Part shown: piece by piece, positions 31,395-31,929 of the stretch
Layout of the letters: every line of letters begins with the position of its first letter
How positions within the stretch are numbered: the stretch's first letter is position 1
Assembly: GCA_002428455.1 (NCBI GenBank)
Contig: DIWL01000068.1
Location: forward strand, 58,473-90,401
Direction of reading: 5' to 3'
Length of the DNA: 31,929 nucleotides
Source: Anaerolineaceae bacterium UBA6107
GTDB taxonomy: Bacteria; Chloroflexota; Anaerolineae; Anaerolineales; Anaerolineaceae
Notes under the pieces: model-generated
What the model was told of the DNA's origin: nothing
What the model saw: only the letters and a program-made list of their open reading frames with translations
Databases searched by the model: none
Translations under genes and position numbers: made by a program

Positions 31395-31929
31395 TTGTTC
31401 AGATGTTCATATCCCTGTGGCAATGTATTACCGATAAACTCTGCAAAAACACGGTTTCCGAAAAGCCTGCCTTTACGCGTTAAGCGCAGCCCTTTTCCCT
31501 GGTCATGGTATTCGATCAAACCCTGCTTCAATAAACGGTTAATCTGCTCAGCAAACAGGACTGAAATATCGATCCTATAACGATCTTGAAAATCTTTGAT
31601 CGAAACACCTTCTGCGGTCATCCTCATCGAGACCATCATGTGTTCCTGTACTTGTTCCCATCCGGTTAACCGTGTGCTATGTTCACAAGCCGGACCTGCC
31701 GGAAAGTCACTTACGATCCCCTGATCTATACGATCAATATATCCAGTGATCAAACCCGTATTCACAGTCCTCGTTGTCCCCACGAATCCATGAGCGCCTG
31801 CGCCGAATCCGAGATACGGCAAATAGCGCCAGTATTGCAGATTGTGCCTGCAGGTTTTATCCGGTGAAATCGCCCAATTGGAAATCTCGTACTGAGAATA
31901 ACCCTCCCTCTCCATCATTGTCATCGTCA
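31391..31929 (-). CDS. hemW: HemW-like radical SAM protein, 5' part outside window
   Basis: HemW is a coproporphyrinogen-oxidase-like radical SAM protein now viewed as a heme chaperone. Only the C-terminal 178 or so residues lie here; the frame stays open to the window edge, so the gene starts beyond 31929. The visible part holds the family signature GYSQYEISNWA, CRHNLQYWRYLPYLGFGAGAHGF, and a C-terminal region with winged-helix-like LLKQGLIEYHDQGKGLRLTRKG. The radical SAM CxxxCxxC site would be upstream and cannot be checked. An internal ATG at 31924 is not a plausible start. Its TAA overlaps the L,D-transpeptidase TAG on the opposite strand. Confidence 0.9.
   Translation of the reverse strand, partial: TMTMMEREGYSQYEISNWAISPDKTCRHNLQYWRYLPYLGFGAGAHGFVGTTRTVNTGLITGYIDRIDQGIVSDFPAGPACEHSTRLTGWEQVQEHMMVSMRMTAEGVSIKDFQDRYRIDISVLFAEQINRLLKQGLIEYHDQGKGLRLTRKGRLFGNRVFAEFIGNTLPQGYEHLNN

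Noticed and set aside
1..31929. tRNA, rRNA, CRISPR, riboswitch or prophage features
   Set aside because: No cloverleaf with a TTCRA arm, no regularly spaced repeats, no recognisable riboswitch in the short leaders, and no integrase or structural phage genes were found by eye.

Overview
The window looks like chromosomal, largely housekeeping DNA from a bacterium of roughly balanced GC content. An Anaerolineae-type member of the Chloroflexota is my best guess, by inference only. The hints are a Thr/Pro-rich linker lipoprotein with a LamG-like domain, a baseplate-J-like membrane protein beside ruvX and mltG, and an EF-P with an arginine loop tip. No rRNA, tRNA, CRISPR array, insertion sequence, prophage or attachment site was found. 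Genes are tightly packed, often with 4-14 bp overlaps, and no gene-free stretch exceeds about 160 bp.

Layout. 1-1289: end of comF (cut by the window edge) and a long-form ribosome hibernation factor, closed by a terminator. 1371-3842: a TetR regulator with a probable auto-operator and two oxidoreductases (extended SDR, classical SDR). 3857-6898: efp behind a near-consensus promoter, a small Cys-rich protein and ftsH, with terminators after efp and ftsH. 6897-9818 (minus): yraN, miaA and an acyl-CoA ligase. 9895-16018 (plus): a CinA-like protein with a degenerate C-terminus, a deaminase-type amidohydrolase fused to a CYTH domain, glgA and malQ. 16036-16998 (minus): an EamA exporter. 17017-18144 (plus): sodA with a strong promoter, and a ferredoxin. 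18191-21240 (minus): the baseplate-J-like membrane protein, ruvX and mltG. 21318-30318 (plus): one packed series of lipoprotein, DEDDh exonuclease, inactivated AddB-like helicase, AddA-like helicase, Fe-S RecB-family nuclease and RecJ. 30336-31394: a probably leaderless L,D-transpeptidase. 31391-31929 (minus): the 3' part of hemW.

The most interesting unit is 22207-27973. Here the parts of an AddAB double-strand-break resection enzyme appear as separate genes. An AddB-type helicase fold has lost its catalytic helicase residues. A complete UvrD/AddA-type helicase lacks the usual C-terminal nuclease. A stand-alone nuclease carries the AddB four-cysteine iron-sulfur signature. A DEDDh exonuclease precedes them and RecJ follows, so the set looks like a rearranged single-nuclease end-processing machine. 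Second in interest is the amidohydrolase-CYTH fusion at 11071-13041. Others are the CinA whose deamidase motifs are gone, several promoters whose -10 box lies about 7-9 bp before a start codon, and a 7Fe-type ferredoxin with Glu in place of one cluster Cys.
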